Part shown: piece after piece, positions 1 through 7,290 of the stretch
Layout: each line of letters begins with the position of its first letter
Numbering within the stretch: the first letter of the stretch is position 1
NCBI RefSeq assembly: GCF_000472425.1
Contig: NZ_AXAI01000014.1
Coordinates: 168 to 64,167 of the forward strand
Source of the DNA: Bradyrhizobium sp. Tv2a-2
GTDB taxonomy: Bacteria; Pseudomonadota; Alphaproteobacteria; Rhizobiales; Xanthobacteraceae
DNA length: 64,000 nt
Direction: 5' to 3'
The notes under the pieces: generated by a model
Database searches by the model: none
The model's input: only the letters and a program-made list of their open reading frames with translations
What the model was told of the DNA's origin: nothing
Program-made: the position numbers and the translations under genes

Positions 1-266
1 GTCGCGAATTTGATCGGCCCCAGATTGTAATTCGGCCGGCCGTTGATCTCCTTCGGCGGCAGCGCGGCGGGCCGATCGAAATAGCGGTTGAGGATGGCGA
101 ACACTGCCGCGACGCTGGCGGCGGCGGCAAGGGAAGCATGGAAGGCAAAGGGCGCATCGACTGCCTTGGCCGCGCCGATCAGGCAAAGAAAGGCGGTGGC
201 GGCGAAGATGAGCGCCAGACCGCTTTCACCGATGGTCATCGCTTTTGAACTCGAGGGCTGGCTCAT
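1..266 (-). CDS. fixN: cbb3-type cytochrome c oxidase subunit I, N-terminal part (cut by window edge)
   Basis: Only the first 88 codons lie in the window; the gene runs leftwards off the edge. The protein begins MSQPSSSKAMTIGESGLAL, has a hydrophobic segment at about residues 15-35 and a second at about 40-60, then the stretch DRPAALPPKEINGRPNYN. I recognise this as the start of rhizobial FixN/CcoN, the catalytic heme-copper subunit of the high-affinity cbb3 oxidase used for respiration under near-anoxia. The ATG is at 264-266. A perfect FixK box lies 57 bp upstream, as expected for fixNOQP. fixO, fixQ and fixP should follow outside the window. Family identity is secure; function is inferred from the family. 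Confidence 0.93.
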   Translation of the reverse strand, partial: MSQPSSSKAMTIGESGLALIFAATAFLCLIGAAKAVDAPFAFHASLAAAASVAAVFAILNRYFDRPAALPPKEINGRPNYNLGPIKFA

Positions 267-323
267 GCGGATTCTCGCTGGAAAGACACGCTGGCCAACA
301 ACCACGCTGCGACAATATGCTCA

Positions 324-337
324 TTGATCGAGATCAA
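324..337 (-). promoter_or_regulatory. FixK/FNR box upstream of fixN
   Basis: The sequence TTGATCGAGATCAA is a perfect inverted repeat (TTGATC-GA-GATCAA) and fits the FixK/FNR pattern TTGA-N6-TCAA. Its centre is about 65 bp before the fixN ATG. If FixK activates from -41.5, transcription would begin near 289 and leave a leader of about 23 nt. FixK2, encoded 4.4 kb away at 4727-5425, is the likely activator. Confidence 0.88.
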
Positions 338-472
338 CCGTGCTTTGCGCAGTGGACAAATCGCATGACCATCTCGCGCGCAGGCTCCATCTGCCAAAGA
401 TCATTCGCCTCGCCGCGCGCGGACGCGACGGACCATGAATTGACCGCAACGATACAGTGGGAGGACGACGGC

Positions 473-898
473 TCAGTGGTCGGCGGTTTCCGAGAGCGCC
501 TTGAGGATGTCCTCGCGCGCGATCATGCCGGCGAGCTTCTGGTCGCCGTCCATGACCGGAATACTACGGAGACGATGCTCGACCATCAGCTGCAGCACCC
601 GAGTCAGCCGGGTTTCGGGGCGCACATATATAAAGTCAGACGTCATCACGTCGCCGACGGTCCGGCTCATCAGATCGGCGTAGCGAGGTATCATCTGGTT
701 GGGCGTGAAGGCAAAGCACTTCAACAGGTCGAACTTGGTGACGATGCCGACGACCTGCCCCTCCTCCTGCACCGGATAGCTGTTGAAGTCGTCGCGCTCG
801 AACATGTCGTTTGCTTCGCGAATCGTCAGATCGCGACCGGCGGTCGTCACCGTGCGCGTCATGTAGTGTCCGGCCGTTTGCTCGAGAAATCTGTACAT
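473..898 (-). CDS. Two-CBS-domain protein
   Basis: This is a 141-aa cytoplasmic protein made almost entirely of two CBS repeats, at about residues 8-65 and 80-137. CBS pairs bind adenine nucleotides and usually sense energy state; the ligand here is unknown. I chose the ATG at 898, which follows a GAAGGGA ribosome site; a TTG ten codons upstream (928) is a weaker alternative. It lies 48 bp downstream of the universal stress protein gene, on the same strand, and upstream of fixN. It is probably cotranscribed with uspA from the promoter near 1800. This gene pair between fixN and fixL matches my memory of the B. japonicum arrangement. Confidence 0.8.
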   Translation of the reverse strand: MYRFLEQTAGHYMTRTVTTAGRDLTIREANDMFERDDFNSYPVQEEGQVVGIVTKFDLLKCFAFTPNQMIPRYADLMSRTVGDVMTSDFIYVRPETRLTRVLQLMVEHRLRSIPVMDGDQKLAGMIAREDILKALSETADH

Positions 899-946
899 GT
901 CGGCATCCCTTCGTTGCTTTGACGGCAAGCTCTCACTGTGATCGCT

Positions 947-1780
947 TCAATGCGACAGCAGCACGCAACGCGTAGACTGGGTGATCAGCCGCTGCGTCAC
1001 GCCGCCGAGAATCAACTCGCGAAAACGCGAATGCCCATAGGCCCCGGCGACGATCAGGCCGGCCCCGACGCCGCCGGCGATCTCGTCGAGCGCGGCGCTG
1101 GCCCCGCCCTCCCGCCTGACTTCATCGACCCGCCGGGAAGCGGCGATGCCGTGGCGCGCAAGCCAGGCGACAACGTCGCCGACGCTCCGCTCCACTGCGG
1201 CCCGGCCGTCGCCGTCTTCGAGGATTTCGGCGACGGTCACCTCCCTGGCGAGCCGCAGCAGCGGTAGCGCATCGGTAATGGATCGCCGGGCCTCCGCCGT
1301 GTCCTTCCAGGCGACCAGCACACTGCGCAGGTCGAGCCAATCGGCAGAATCAGGCACGACCAGCAGCGGACGGCCGGCCTGCATGATCAGGTCCTTGGCG
1401 CTCGCAAGTGCAAAGGAGTCGGAAAAAGCGGGGCTGTGCCCGCCGCTGACGACGATATCGGCGCAACGCGCCTCGTTGAGGATAAAGCGTGCCGGAAAAT
1501 CCAGCGCACCGCGCCATTCGACGAAAGCGGCCCGATTCTTCGTCGCGTGGCGGAATTGCGCTTCCAATTCGCCCAGCCGGTTCCTGATCGCCGCCTCGCC
1601 CTGCTCGATCAGGCTTTGCGCCTGCCCGCCGTCCGTGAAATAGAGCGGCGGAGCAAACTGCGCCGCGGCAATCCCGACCAGCCCCGCACCGAACCGCTCG
1701 GCGAGCTGGCCTGCTACCTCAATGCGGGCTCGATTGGACTGTTCAAGCGACAGGCAAACCATGACGGTTGCGATTGTCAT
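947..1780 (-). CDS. Universal stress protein (UspA family)
   Basis: A 277-aa protein with the length of a tandem Usp. The N-terminal half begins MTIATVMVCLSLEQSNRA. The C-terminal half carries GAYGHSRFRELILGG, a version of the Usp ATP-binding motif G-2x-G-9x-G(S/T) with Gly in the final position, so nucleotide binding may be altered. The ATG at 1780 follows a good GGAGAGAGGT site. An imperfect FixK box sits 60 bp upstream of the ATG, at nearly the spacing seen at fixN, so induction under low oxygen is likely. It is followed by the CBS-domain gene on the same strand. Confidence 0.82.
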   Translation of the reverse strand: MTIATVMVCLSLEQSNRARIEVAGQLAERFGAGLVGIAAAQFAPPLYFTDGGQAQSLIEQGEAAIRNRLGELEAQFRHATKNRAAFVEWRGALDFPARFILNEARCADIVVSGGHSPAFSDSFALASAKDLIMQAGRPLLVVPDSADWLDLRSVLVAWKDTAEARRSITDALPLLRLAREVTVAEILEDGDGRAAVERSVGDVVAWLARHGIAASRRVDEVRREGGASAALDEIAGGVGAGLIVAGAYGHSRFRELILGGVTQRLITQSTRCVLLSH

Positions 1781-1839
1781 ACCTCTCTCCGCGGCGAATG
1801 CTGCAAGCCTCAGTCTAGGCCTTTCGCTGGACGGCCGGG

Positions 1840-1853
1840 CTGAGCTAGATCAA
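1840..1853 (-). promoter_or_regulatory. Imperfect FixK box between uspA and fixL
   Basis: On the minus strand the site reads TTGATCTAGCTCAG, one base from TTGA-N6-TCAA. It lies in the divergent uspA/fixL intergenic region, with its centre about 66 bp before the uspA ATG, close to the spacing at fixN. It probably serves the uspA-CBS pair. An effect on fixL, which starts 142 bp away on the other side, cannot be excluded. Confidence 0.6.
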
Positions 1854-1994
1854 ATACGCCGAGCCGGGTGGCTGTACGGGCACATGCTTCATTGACCGGC
1901 GTCTTGCGCTGCCGCAGCTTGCGTGGAAAGGCGCATTGCGCGAAATTATGGGGCCGGCTGGCGACCGAGGGCTAGATGGAGACGAAATCCGGAC

Positions 1995-3515
1995 GTGACC
2001 AGCATTGTCAAAAATTCCGCCGATGCCCTTGGGCATGAGCATTTCCGCCTCAGGATCGAGGGGTTTGGCGTCGGCACCTGGGATCTCGACCTCGCCACGC
2101 ACGAGCTGGAATGGTCCGAGGCCGCCGGCACCCTGCTGGGTGTCGCGCCGCCGGGCCAGGAAGTCACTTACGAATTGTTTCTCTCGTTGCTCGACCCGAA
2201 GGACCGACAGCGCACGGACGAAGCCATCCGGAAAGCCGCGGCCGGTGCTGGCGGCCTTGACGTGTCGTTCAAGGTGCCGGGCGCGTCCGGGCGTGGACAA
2301 TGGATCCGCGCGCGCGCCGGGATCATCAAGGATGAGGCAGGCAAGCCGCGCCATCTCAGCGGCATCTTTCTCGACATCGGCGAGGAAAAGCAACTCGAGG
2401 AGACGCTGCGCACGCGGGAGAGCCATCTCCGCTCGATCCTCGACACGGTGCCCGACGCCATGATCGTCATTGACGGCCATGGCATCATCCAGCTGTTCTC
2501 GACCGCGGCGGAGCGGCTGTTCGGCTATTCCGAGGCGGAAGCGGTCGGCAGGAACGTGAAGGAGCTGATGCCCGAACCCGATCGCAGCCGGCACGACAGT
2601 TATATCGCGCGCTACCGTTCGAGCGGTGAGCGCCACATCATCGGCATCGGACGGATCGTTACCGGCAAGCGGCGGGACGGCACCACCTTTCCGATGCATC
2701 TCTCCATCGGCGAGATGGAATCGGACGGCGAGCCCTATTTCACCGGCTTCGTCCGCGACCTCACCGAGCACCAGCAGACCCAGGCGCGGCTGCAGGAGCT
2801 GCAGTCCGAACTGGTCCATGTCTCGCGCCTCAGCGCCATGGGCGAGATGGCCTCGGCATTGGCGCATGAGCTCAACCAGCCGCTCGCTGCGATCAGCAAC
2901 TACATGAAGGGCTCGCGCCGGCTGCTTGCCGGCAGCGCCGATCCCAACACAGCCAAGATCGAAGGCGCCATGGACCGCGCCGCCGAGCAGGCGCTGCGTG
3001 CCGGCCAGATCATCCGCCGCCTACGCGACTTCGTGGCGCGCGGCGAATCGGAGAAGCGCGTCGAAAGCCTGTCCAAGCTGATCGAGGAAGCAGGCGCGCT
3101 CGGGCTTGCCGGCGCGCGCGAGCAGAACGTGCAGCTCCGCTTCAGCCTGAACCCACAGGCCGATCTCGTCCTCGCCGACCGGGTCCAGATCCAGCAGGTG
3201 CTGGTCAACCTGTTTCGCAACGCGCTCGATGCGATGGCGCAGTCGCAGCGGCGCGAATTGGTCGCCACCAACAGCAGGGTGGCGGACGACATGATTGAGA
3301 TCGAGGTGTCCGACACCGGCACCGGCTTCCAGGACGACGTGCTGGCGAACCTGTTCCAGACCTTCTTCACCACCAAGGAGACCGGCATGGGTGTCGGGCT
3401 CTCCATCAGCCGCTCCATCATCGAGGCCCATGGCGGGAGGATGTGGGCCGAAAACAATGCCGCGGGGGGCGCGACTTTCCGCTTCACCCTGCCGGCGGCG
3501 CCAAACGAGAGTTGA
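1995..3515 (+). CDS. fixL: Oxygen-sensing heme PAS histidine kinase FixL
   Basis: FixL senses O2 through a heme PAS domain and phosphorylates FixJ when O2 is low. I chose the GTG at 1995, with GGAGA about 12 bp upstream, because it yields 506 aa and places the key residues at the numbers I remember for B. japonicum FixL. These are heme ligand His200 (in RSRHDSYI), Arg206, His214 and Arg220 around the heme, and phospho-acceptor His291 (in ALAHELNQPLA). Order: a PAS domain at about 20-130, the heme PAS at about 140-260, then HisKA and HATPase_c (DTGTGF and GMGVGLS motifs) to the end. There are no membrane segments, so the protein is soluble. An upstream GTG at 1923 would add 24 residues. fixJ starts 3 bp after the stop. 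Confidence 0.96.
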   Translation: MTSIVKNSADALGHEHFRLRIEGFGVGTWDLDLATHELEWSEAAGTLLGVAPPGQEVTYELFLSLLDPKDRQRTDEAIRKAAAGAGGLDVSFKVPGASGRGQWIRARAGIIKDEAGKPRHLSGIFLDIGEEKQLEETLRTRESHLRSILDTVPDAMIVIDGHGIIQLFSTAAERLFGYSEAEAVGRNVKELMPEPDRSRHDSYIARYRSSGERHIIGIGRIVTGKRRDGTTFPMHLSIGEMESDGEPYFTGFVRDLTEHQQTQARLQELQSELVHVSRLSAMGEMASALAHELNQPLAAISNYMKGSRRLLAGSADPNTAKIEGAMDRAAEQALRAGQIIRRLRDFVARGESEKRVESLSKLIEEAGALGLAGAREQNVQLRFSLNPQADLVLADRVQIQQVLVNLFRNALDAMAQSQRRELVATNSRVADDMIEIEVSDTGTGFQDDVLANLFQTFFTTKETGMGVGLSISRSIIEAHGGRMWAENNAAGGATFRFTLPAAPNES

Positions 3516-3518
3516 GAG

Positions 3519-4136
3519 ATGTCTCAAAAGGGGAACGTCTACGTCATCGACGACGACGAGGCGATGCGCGATTCACTGCACTTCCTGCTGGATTCGGCGG
3601 GCTTCCGGGTCACGCTGTTCGAGACGGCAACTAGCTTTCTCGAATCTTTGCCGAAATTCGAATTCGGTTGCGTCGTCTCGGACGTGCGCATGCCGGGGAT
3701 CGACGGCATCGAGTTGCTCAAGCGCATGAAGGCGGCCAACAACAGGTTTCCGATCCTGATCATGACGGGACATGGCGACGTGCCGCTCGCGGTCGAGGCG
3801 ATGAAGCTCGGCGCGGTCGATTTTCTCGAAAAGCCGTTCGAGGACGAAAGGCTTATCGCGATGATCGAGGGCGGGCTTCGCCAGGCCGGGCCGGCCGCCC
3901 GTAACGAGGCGGTCACGCAGGACATTGCGGCGCGGATTGCCAGCTTGAGCCCGCGCGAGCGTCAGGTCATGGATGGGCTGATCGCCGGCCTCTCCAACAA
4001 GCTGATCGCCAGGGAATACGACATCAGCCCACGCACCATCGAGGTCTACCGCGCCAATGTGATGACGAAGATGCAGGCCAACAGCCTCTCGGAGCTGGTA
4101 CGGCTCGCCATGCGCGCCGGCCTGCTCAACGATTGA
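3519..4136 (+). CDS. fixJ: Response regulator FixJ
   Basis: A 205-aa transcription activator, the length I recall for B. japonicum FixJ. The receiver domain (about 1-125) has the acidic pocket at Asp11-Asp13, phosphorylation site Asp55 in VVSDVRMPG, the MTGHGD loop and Lys in EKPFED. A LuxR-type helix-turn-helix follows at about 140-200, with SPRERQVMDGL and ISPRTIEVYRANVMTKM. It is translated directly behind fixL with a 3-bp gap. Phosphorylated FixJ should activate fixK2, and a candidate site lies at 4634-4656. Its stop codon lies inside a perfect FixK box that faces the next gene. Confidence 0.97.
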   Translation: MSQKGNVYVIDDDEAMRDSLHFLLDSAGFRVTLFETATSFLESLPKFEFGCVVSDVRMPGIDGIELLKRMKAANNRFPILIMTGHGDVPLAVEAMKLGAVDFLEKPFEDERLIAMIEGGLRQAGPAARNEAVTQDIAARIASLSPRERQVMDGLIAGLSNKLIAREYDISPRTIEVYRANVMTKMQANSLSELVRLAMRAGLLND

Positions 4137-4146
4137 GCTACGTCAA
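4133..4146 (+). promoter_or_regulatory. FixK box overlapping the fixJ stop codon
   Basis: TTGAGCTACGTCAA matches TTGA-N6-TCAA exactly, and it contains the TGA stop of fixJ. Its centre is about 40 bp before the ATG of the receiver-only gene at 4180. A class II FixK promoter would therefore start transcription on or next to that start codon. The site suggests FixK2 feeds back on this small gene, and possibly on its own downstream transcription. Confidence 0.75.
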
Positions 4147-4179
4147 TATCGCCGTTTTCCAGGCTGATATCAAAGAGCA

Positions 4180-4641
4180 ATGTTCCAGATCGGCTCACAG
4201 ACTGCACCCGCTGTGACGTCGTCTGCCGCGAGGCCAACAATCTGCGTGGTCGACGACGACGCTGGCGTGCTCGGCTCGCTACGCTTCCTGCTGGAGACGG
4301 ACGGCTTTTCCGTCCGCGCCTTCCGGAGCGGCGGGGCGGCTTTGAACGCGCCCTGTTCCAGTGACGTCGATTGCTTCGTGATCGACTACAAGATGCCCGA
4401 CATAAATGGCATCGACCTGATCGCGCAGCTCAGATGCCGCGGAATCAATGCCCCCGTCGTGCTGATCACGGGCTATCCGGACAAGAATATCGCGGCGCGC
4501 GCCGAAGCCGCGGGCGTCAAGCACGTCATGCGCAAGCCCCTGCTCGACGACAGCCTGATCAAGGGCATCCGCGGTGCTATCGAGGAACATCGCTCTACCT
4601 CTCCCCGGCTCCCGGGGCCCGACCTCCGGCAATCTACGTAG
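4180..4641 (+). CDS. Single-domain response regulator between fixJ and fixK2
   Basis: A 153-aa receiver domain with no output domain. The acidic residues are Asp25-Asp27, the predicted phosphorylation site is Asp69 in FVIDYKMPDINGID, and LITGYPD and RKPLLDD complete the active site. About 18 unstructured residues precede the domain. Single-domain receivers normally act as phosphate sinks or bind partner proteins. Its place between fixJ and fixK2 suggests that it tunes the FixLJ-FixK2 cascade, perhaps by competing for phosphate from FixL; this is inference. The ATG at 4180 has an AAAGAG site. An internal GTG at 4213 would also retain the whole receiver. A receiver gene holds the same position in B. 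japonicum, as I recall. Confidence 0.85.
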   Translation: MFQIGSQTAPAVTSSAARPTICVVDDDAGVLGSLRFLLETDGFSVRAFRSGGAALNAPCSSDVDCFVIDYKMPDINGIDLIAQLRCRGINAPVVLITGYPDKNIAARAEAAGVKHVMRKPLLDDSLIKGIRGAIEEHRSTSPRLPGPDLRQST

Positions 4642-4656
4642 GGGAACCTACTTAAG
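4634..4656 (+). promoter_or_regulatory. Candidate FixJ-phosphate binding site upstream of fixK2
   Basis: The stretch TACGTAGGGGAACCTACTTA starts at 4635. Its reverse strand contains TAAGTAGGTTCCC, which resembles the FixJ site TAAGTAGTTTCCC that I recall from rhizobial fixK promoters. The site overlaps the stop codon of the receiver gene and ends about 70 bp before the fixK2 ATG, so the fixK2 promoter would lie in 4657-4720. Assigned by resemblance and position only. Confidence 0.55.
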
Positions 4657-4726
4657 ATACCGCCCGAAATTTTCAGAATTGCGGATCACACGTACGAAAG
4701 GCCATCCGCCGCACAGGAGATGGCCA

Positions 4727-5425
4727 ATGCTGAACCCCTCGCTGAACACCCTCAACACCGTCGTGATCGGCAACAAGGTTCCGGCCAGATCTCCAGCCGC
4801 GACCGATCCTTTCGCGTTGATCACAGGTCATGCCGGCCTTGTGGCGAGCGAGTTCACCTACCGCAAGGATGAGGAGATCTATGGCGAGGACGAACCGGCG
4901 GAATATGTCTACCAGATGGTCACCGGGGCGGTGCGGAGCTACAAGCTGCTCTCCGACGGACGCCGGCAGATCGGCGCCTTCCATCTTCCTGGCGATGTCT
5001 TCGGGCTCGAGTCCGGCGCCACACACCGGCTTGCCACGGAAGCGATCATCGATACGACGGTGCGGCTTGTGAAGCGCAACAGCCTCGAACAAGCGGCCGA
5101 GGTCGACGTCCAGATCGCGCGCAAGCTCTGGACCATGACGGCGAGCGAGCTGCGCCACGCCGAAGACCACATGCTCCTGCTCGGCCGCAAAACGGCGATG
5201 GAGCGGGTCGCGACCTTCCTTCTGGAAATGGACCGCAGGCTCGCGGTCGCCAGCATGATGGCGCTGCCGATGTGCCGGCGCGACATCGGCGACTATCTCG
5301 GCCTGACGCTCGAGACGGTCTCCCGCGTGCTCTCCCAGCTTCACGCCCAGGGGGTTCTCGGCTTCTCCGGCGCGCGGCAGATCGTGCTGCGCAACCGTCA
5401 GCGCCTCCGCAACATGGACGCGTAA
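4727..5425 (+). CDS. fixK2: CRP/FNR-type regulator FixK2
   Basis: A 232-aa protein, the length I recall for B. japonicum FixK2. The cyclic-nucleotide-like sensor domain covers about residues 40-135 (GEDEPAEYVYQMVTGAVRSY), followed by a dimerisation helix and a helix-turn-helix at about 175-210 with the recognition helix LTLETVSRVLSQL. There is no FNR-type N-terminal cysteine cluster. Cys183 (in LPMCRRDIG) falls exactly at the residue reported to make B. japonicum FixK2 sensitive to oxidation. The ATG at 4727 follows CAGGAG. A FixJ-like site lies upstream. Targets visible here are the boxes at 324-337, 4133-4146 and probably 1840-1853. Confidence 0.93.
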   Translation: MLNPSLNTLNTVVIGNKVPARSPAATDPFALITGHAGLVASEFTYRKDEEIYGEDEPAEYVYQMVTGAVRSYKLLSDGRRQIGAFHLPGDVFGLESGATHRLATEAIIDTTVRLVKRNSLEQAAEVDVQIARKLWTMTASELRHAEDHMLLLGRKTAMERVATFLLEMDRRLAVASMMALPMCRRDIGDYLGLTLETVSRVLSQLHAQGVLGFSGARQIVLRNRQRLRNMDA

Positions 5426-5440
5426 GAGGCGGCTTTTCCC

Positions 5441-6748
5441 TCAATAGGCGCGGCGTCGTGTCTCCGGCATGAGCAGCGCGATCAGGACAAGGCCGAGCGC
5501 GCCGATCGCGGAAAGCGTCATAAAGGCGACACTGCTGCCGAGCTTGTCGCTGATATAGCCGGCCAACGCCGTCGAGAGCGATGCGCCGATTCCGACTGCG
5601 GTGCCGACAATGCCCTGGGCCAGATTGAAATGGCCGGTGCCGAATGCGACATCGGCCACGATCAACGGCACCATCACGGCAAACACGGCGGCGGTGATGC
5701 CGTCAAACACCTGCACCGCGACCAGCAGATAGGGATCGTGCACCAGGGAGAACAGCAGCCCACGCACTGTCAGCGCGGCAAAGCCGATCAAGAGGATCGG
5801 CCGCCGTCCCCATGTTTGCGCCTTCGCGCCGACCGTTGGCGACATCAGCGCGACGAGCGCCTGCGGTACGATGATGCAGGCCGCGATCAGGACCGGCGCC
5901 CATTGGCTTGACCGGGTCGTGACGACGCCCGCCATCAACGGCAGCATCGCCGCATTCGCAAGCTGTAACAGCACCATACTGCCGGCGAAGATCAACAGTG
6001 GACGCTGGCGCATCAGGGCGACGATGCTGGTGGCCTGGCCACTGGCCTCCTCGGCCTCGCGCGGCAGCGCGCCATGGCAACGCGCCACGTCGACCTCGTT
6101 CTCCCGGATGCTCGCGAGCGACAGCAAGGTCGGTATGGCCAGCACGAAGGTGACCAGGAACACGGAGCGGCTGGAAACGAGATAGCCGGCCGTACCCATC
6201 ACCGCCGCTGCGACGCCGTTTCCCAGCGAAGCAAAGCGGGCGTTGCGGCCGAGCCGCTCCCCGATTGCGTAGGGTCCGACCAGGCCAAGGCTGATCGCGG
6301 CAATCGCCGGCCCCAACACGCAGCTTGCCGCCGCATGCAGCGTCGCAGCTATCACTACCACAGGGAATATCGGCCACGCCGCATAGCCGAGCGCGGCAAA
6401 GCCGATGGTCGCGATCGCAAGCCCCGCAACAAGCCGCTCCGACCGGGCCGCGTCGACGATCGCACCACCCGGCATCTGGCCGATCAGGCCGACGATGCCG
6501 CCGATCGACAGCACGAGGCCGATCTGGGCCTGCGTCCATTTCTGGGTGGTCAGATAGACCGCGATGAACGGACCGAACCCGGTCTGGACGTCGGCAAGGA
6601 AGAAGATGAACCAGTCGAGCCCGCGCAGACTCTGCCGCGACGGCGTCGGCAGGAGGCGAAACTCCGGGCCCGGCGGACGCGGACCCGCTTTGCCCGCGCC
6701 CGGCGACGGGTCGCGGCTGTTAGGGTCGAGCGAATGCAACAAGTGCAT
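5441..6748 (-). CDS. MFS transporter
   Basis: A 435-aa membrane protein with about 12 hydrophobic segments after a proline- and glycine-rich cytoplasmic head of about 45 residues. The first helices contain WFIFFLADVQTGFGPFIAVY and IGGIVGLIGQMPGGAIVD, typical of drug-efflux-like major facilitator proteins. The substrate is unknown. I chose the ATG at 6748, because two GTG codons immediately before it (6751, 6754) add nothing. It follows the PRC-barrel gene by 18 bp on the same strand and is probably cotranscribed with it. Its 3' end faces fixK2 with only 15 bp between the stops. Confidence 0.8.
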   Translation of the reverse strand: MHLLHSLDPNSRDPSPGAGKAGPRPPGPEFRLLPTPSRQSLRGLDWFIFFLADVQTGFGPFIAVYLTTQKWTQAQIGLVLSIGGIVGLIGQMPGGAIVDAARSERLVAGLAIATIGFAALGYAAWPIFPVVVIAATLHAAASCVLGPAIAAISLGLVGPYAIGERLGRNARFASLGNGVAAAVMGTAGYLVSSRSVFLVTFVLAIPTLLSLASIRENEVDVARCHGALPREAEEASGQATSIVALMRQRPLLIFAGSMVLLQLANAAMLPLMAGVVTTRSSQWAPVLIAACIIVPQALVALMSPTVGAKAQTWGRRPILLIGFAALTVRGLLFSLVHDPYLLVAVQVFDGITAAVFAVMVPLIVADVAFGTGHFNLAQGIVGTAVGIGASLSTALAGYISDKLGSSVAFMTLSAIGALGLVLIALLMPETRRRAY

Positions 6749-6766
6749 CACCACGCCCGGCCTCGC

Positions 6767-7237
6767 TCAGTGATCGTCCAGGGGGAGCAGGTTGCCGGCT
6801 GCGCCCAGCACCACGATCGGCTTGTCCTCCTTGTATTCGGGCGCCGCGGCCACCTGTGCCTTGGTCAGTTCGAGCGTGATGGACTCACCATTCTCGGTGA
6901 TGCGGCCGAAATGCAGCGCGTTCCAGTCCACCACGATCTTGCGGCTGCCGACGCCGAGGAAGCCGCCGAAGTCGATCACCGCCGCCCGCACGGTGCCGGT
7001 GCGATCGACGATGACGTCGACGATATGCCCCATATCCTCATTTGCAGGGCTCCGTACGTCACGGCCCAGCACGCCATGTGCATCCTTGGGGCCGATGATG
7101 GTGACCGAAGGCGGCGGCGTATGCTCGTCGGCGGCGGCAGGCGCCTTGGCCTGGGACTGATCGTCCGCATACGAAAGCTGCGACGCCGACGCGGTGAAGG
7201 CAACGGCCAGCAGCAGCATCCAGAGTGTTCGGCGCAT
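6767..7237 (-). CDS. Secreted PRC-barrel domain protein
   Basis: A 156-aa protein with a clear signal peptide (MRRTLWMLLLAVAFTASA, cleavage near residue 25). A PRC-barrel-like fold follows at about 50-125, around GPKDAHGVLGRDV, GHIVDVIVD and VIDFGGFLGVG. The role is unknown; PRC barrels usually mediate protein or RNA contacts, and periplasmic versions are common in rhizobia. A strong GGAAGGAGG site precedes the ATG at 7237. It is the first gene of a likely two-gene unit with the MFS transporter. Confidence 0.75.
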   Translation of the reverse strand: MRRTLWMLLLAVAFTASASQLSYADDQSQAKAPAAADEHTPPPSVTIIGPKDAHGVLGRDVRSPANEDMGHIVDVIVDRTGTVRAAVIDFGGFLGVGSRKIVVDWNALHFGRITENGESITLELTKAQVAAAPEYKEDKPIVVLGAAGNLLPLDDH

Positions 7238-7290
7238 TTTTCCTCCTTCCGCTGAAGGTCGCGCGTTGAGTCTTAGGTAATTCGCAGACT

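Noticed and set aside
1845..2867. 340-codon minus-strand frame opposite fixL
   Set aside because: Shadow of fixL, which has all catalytic residues at the expected numbers.
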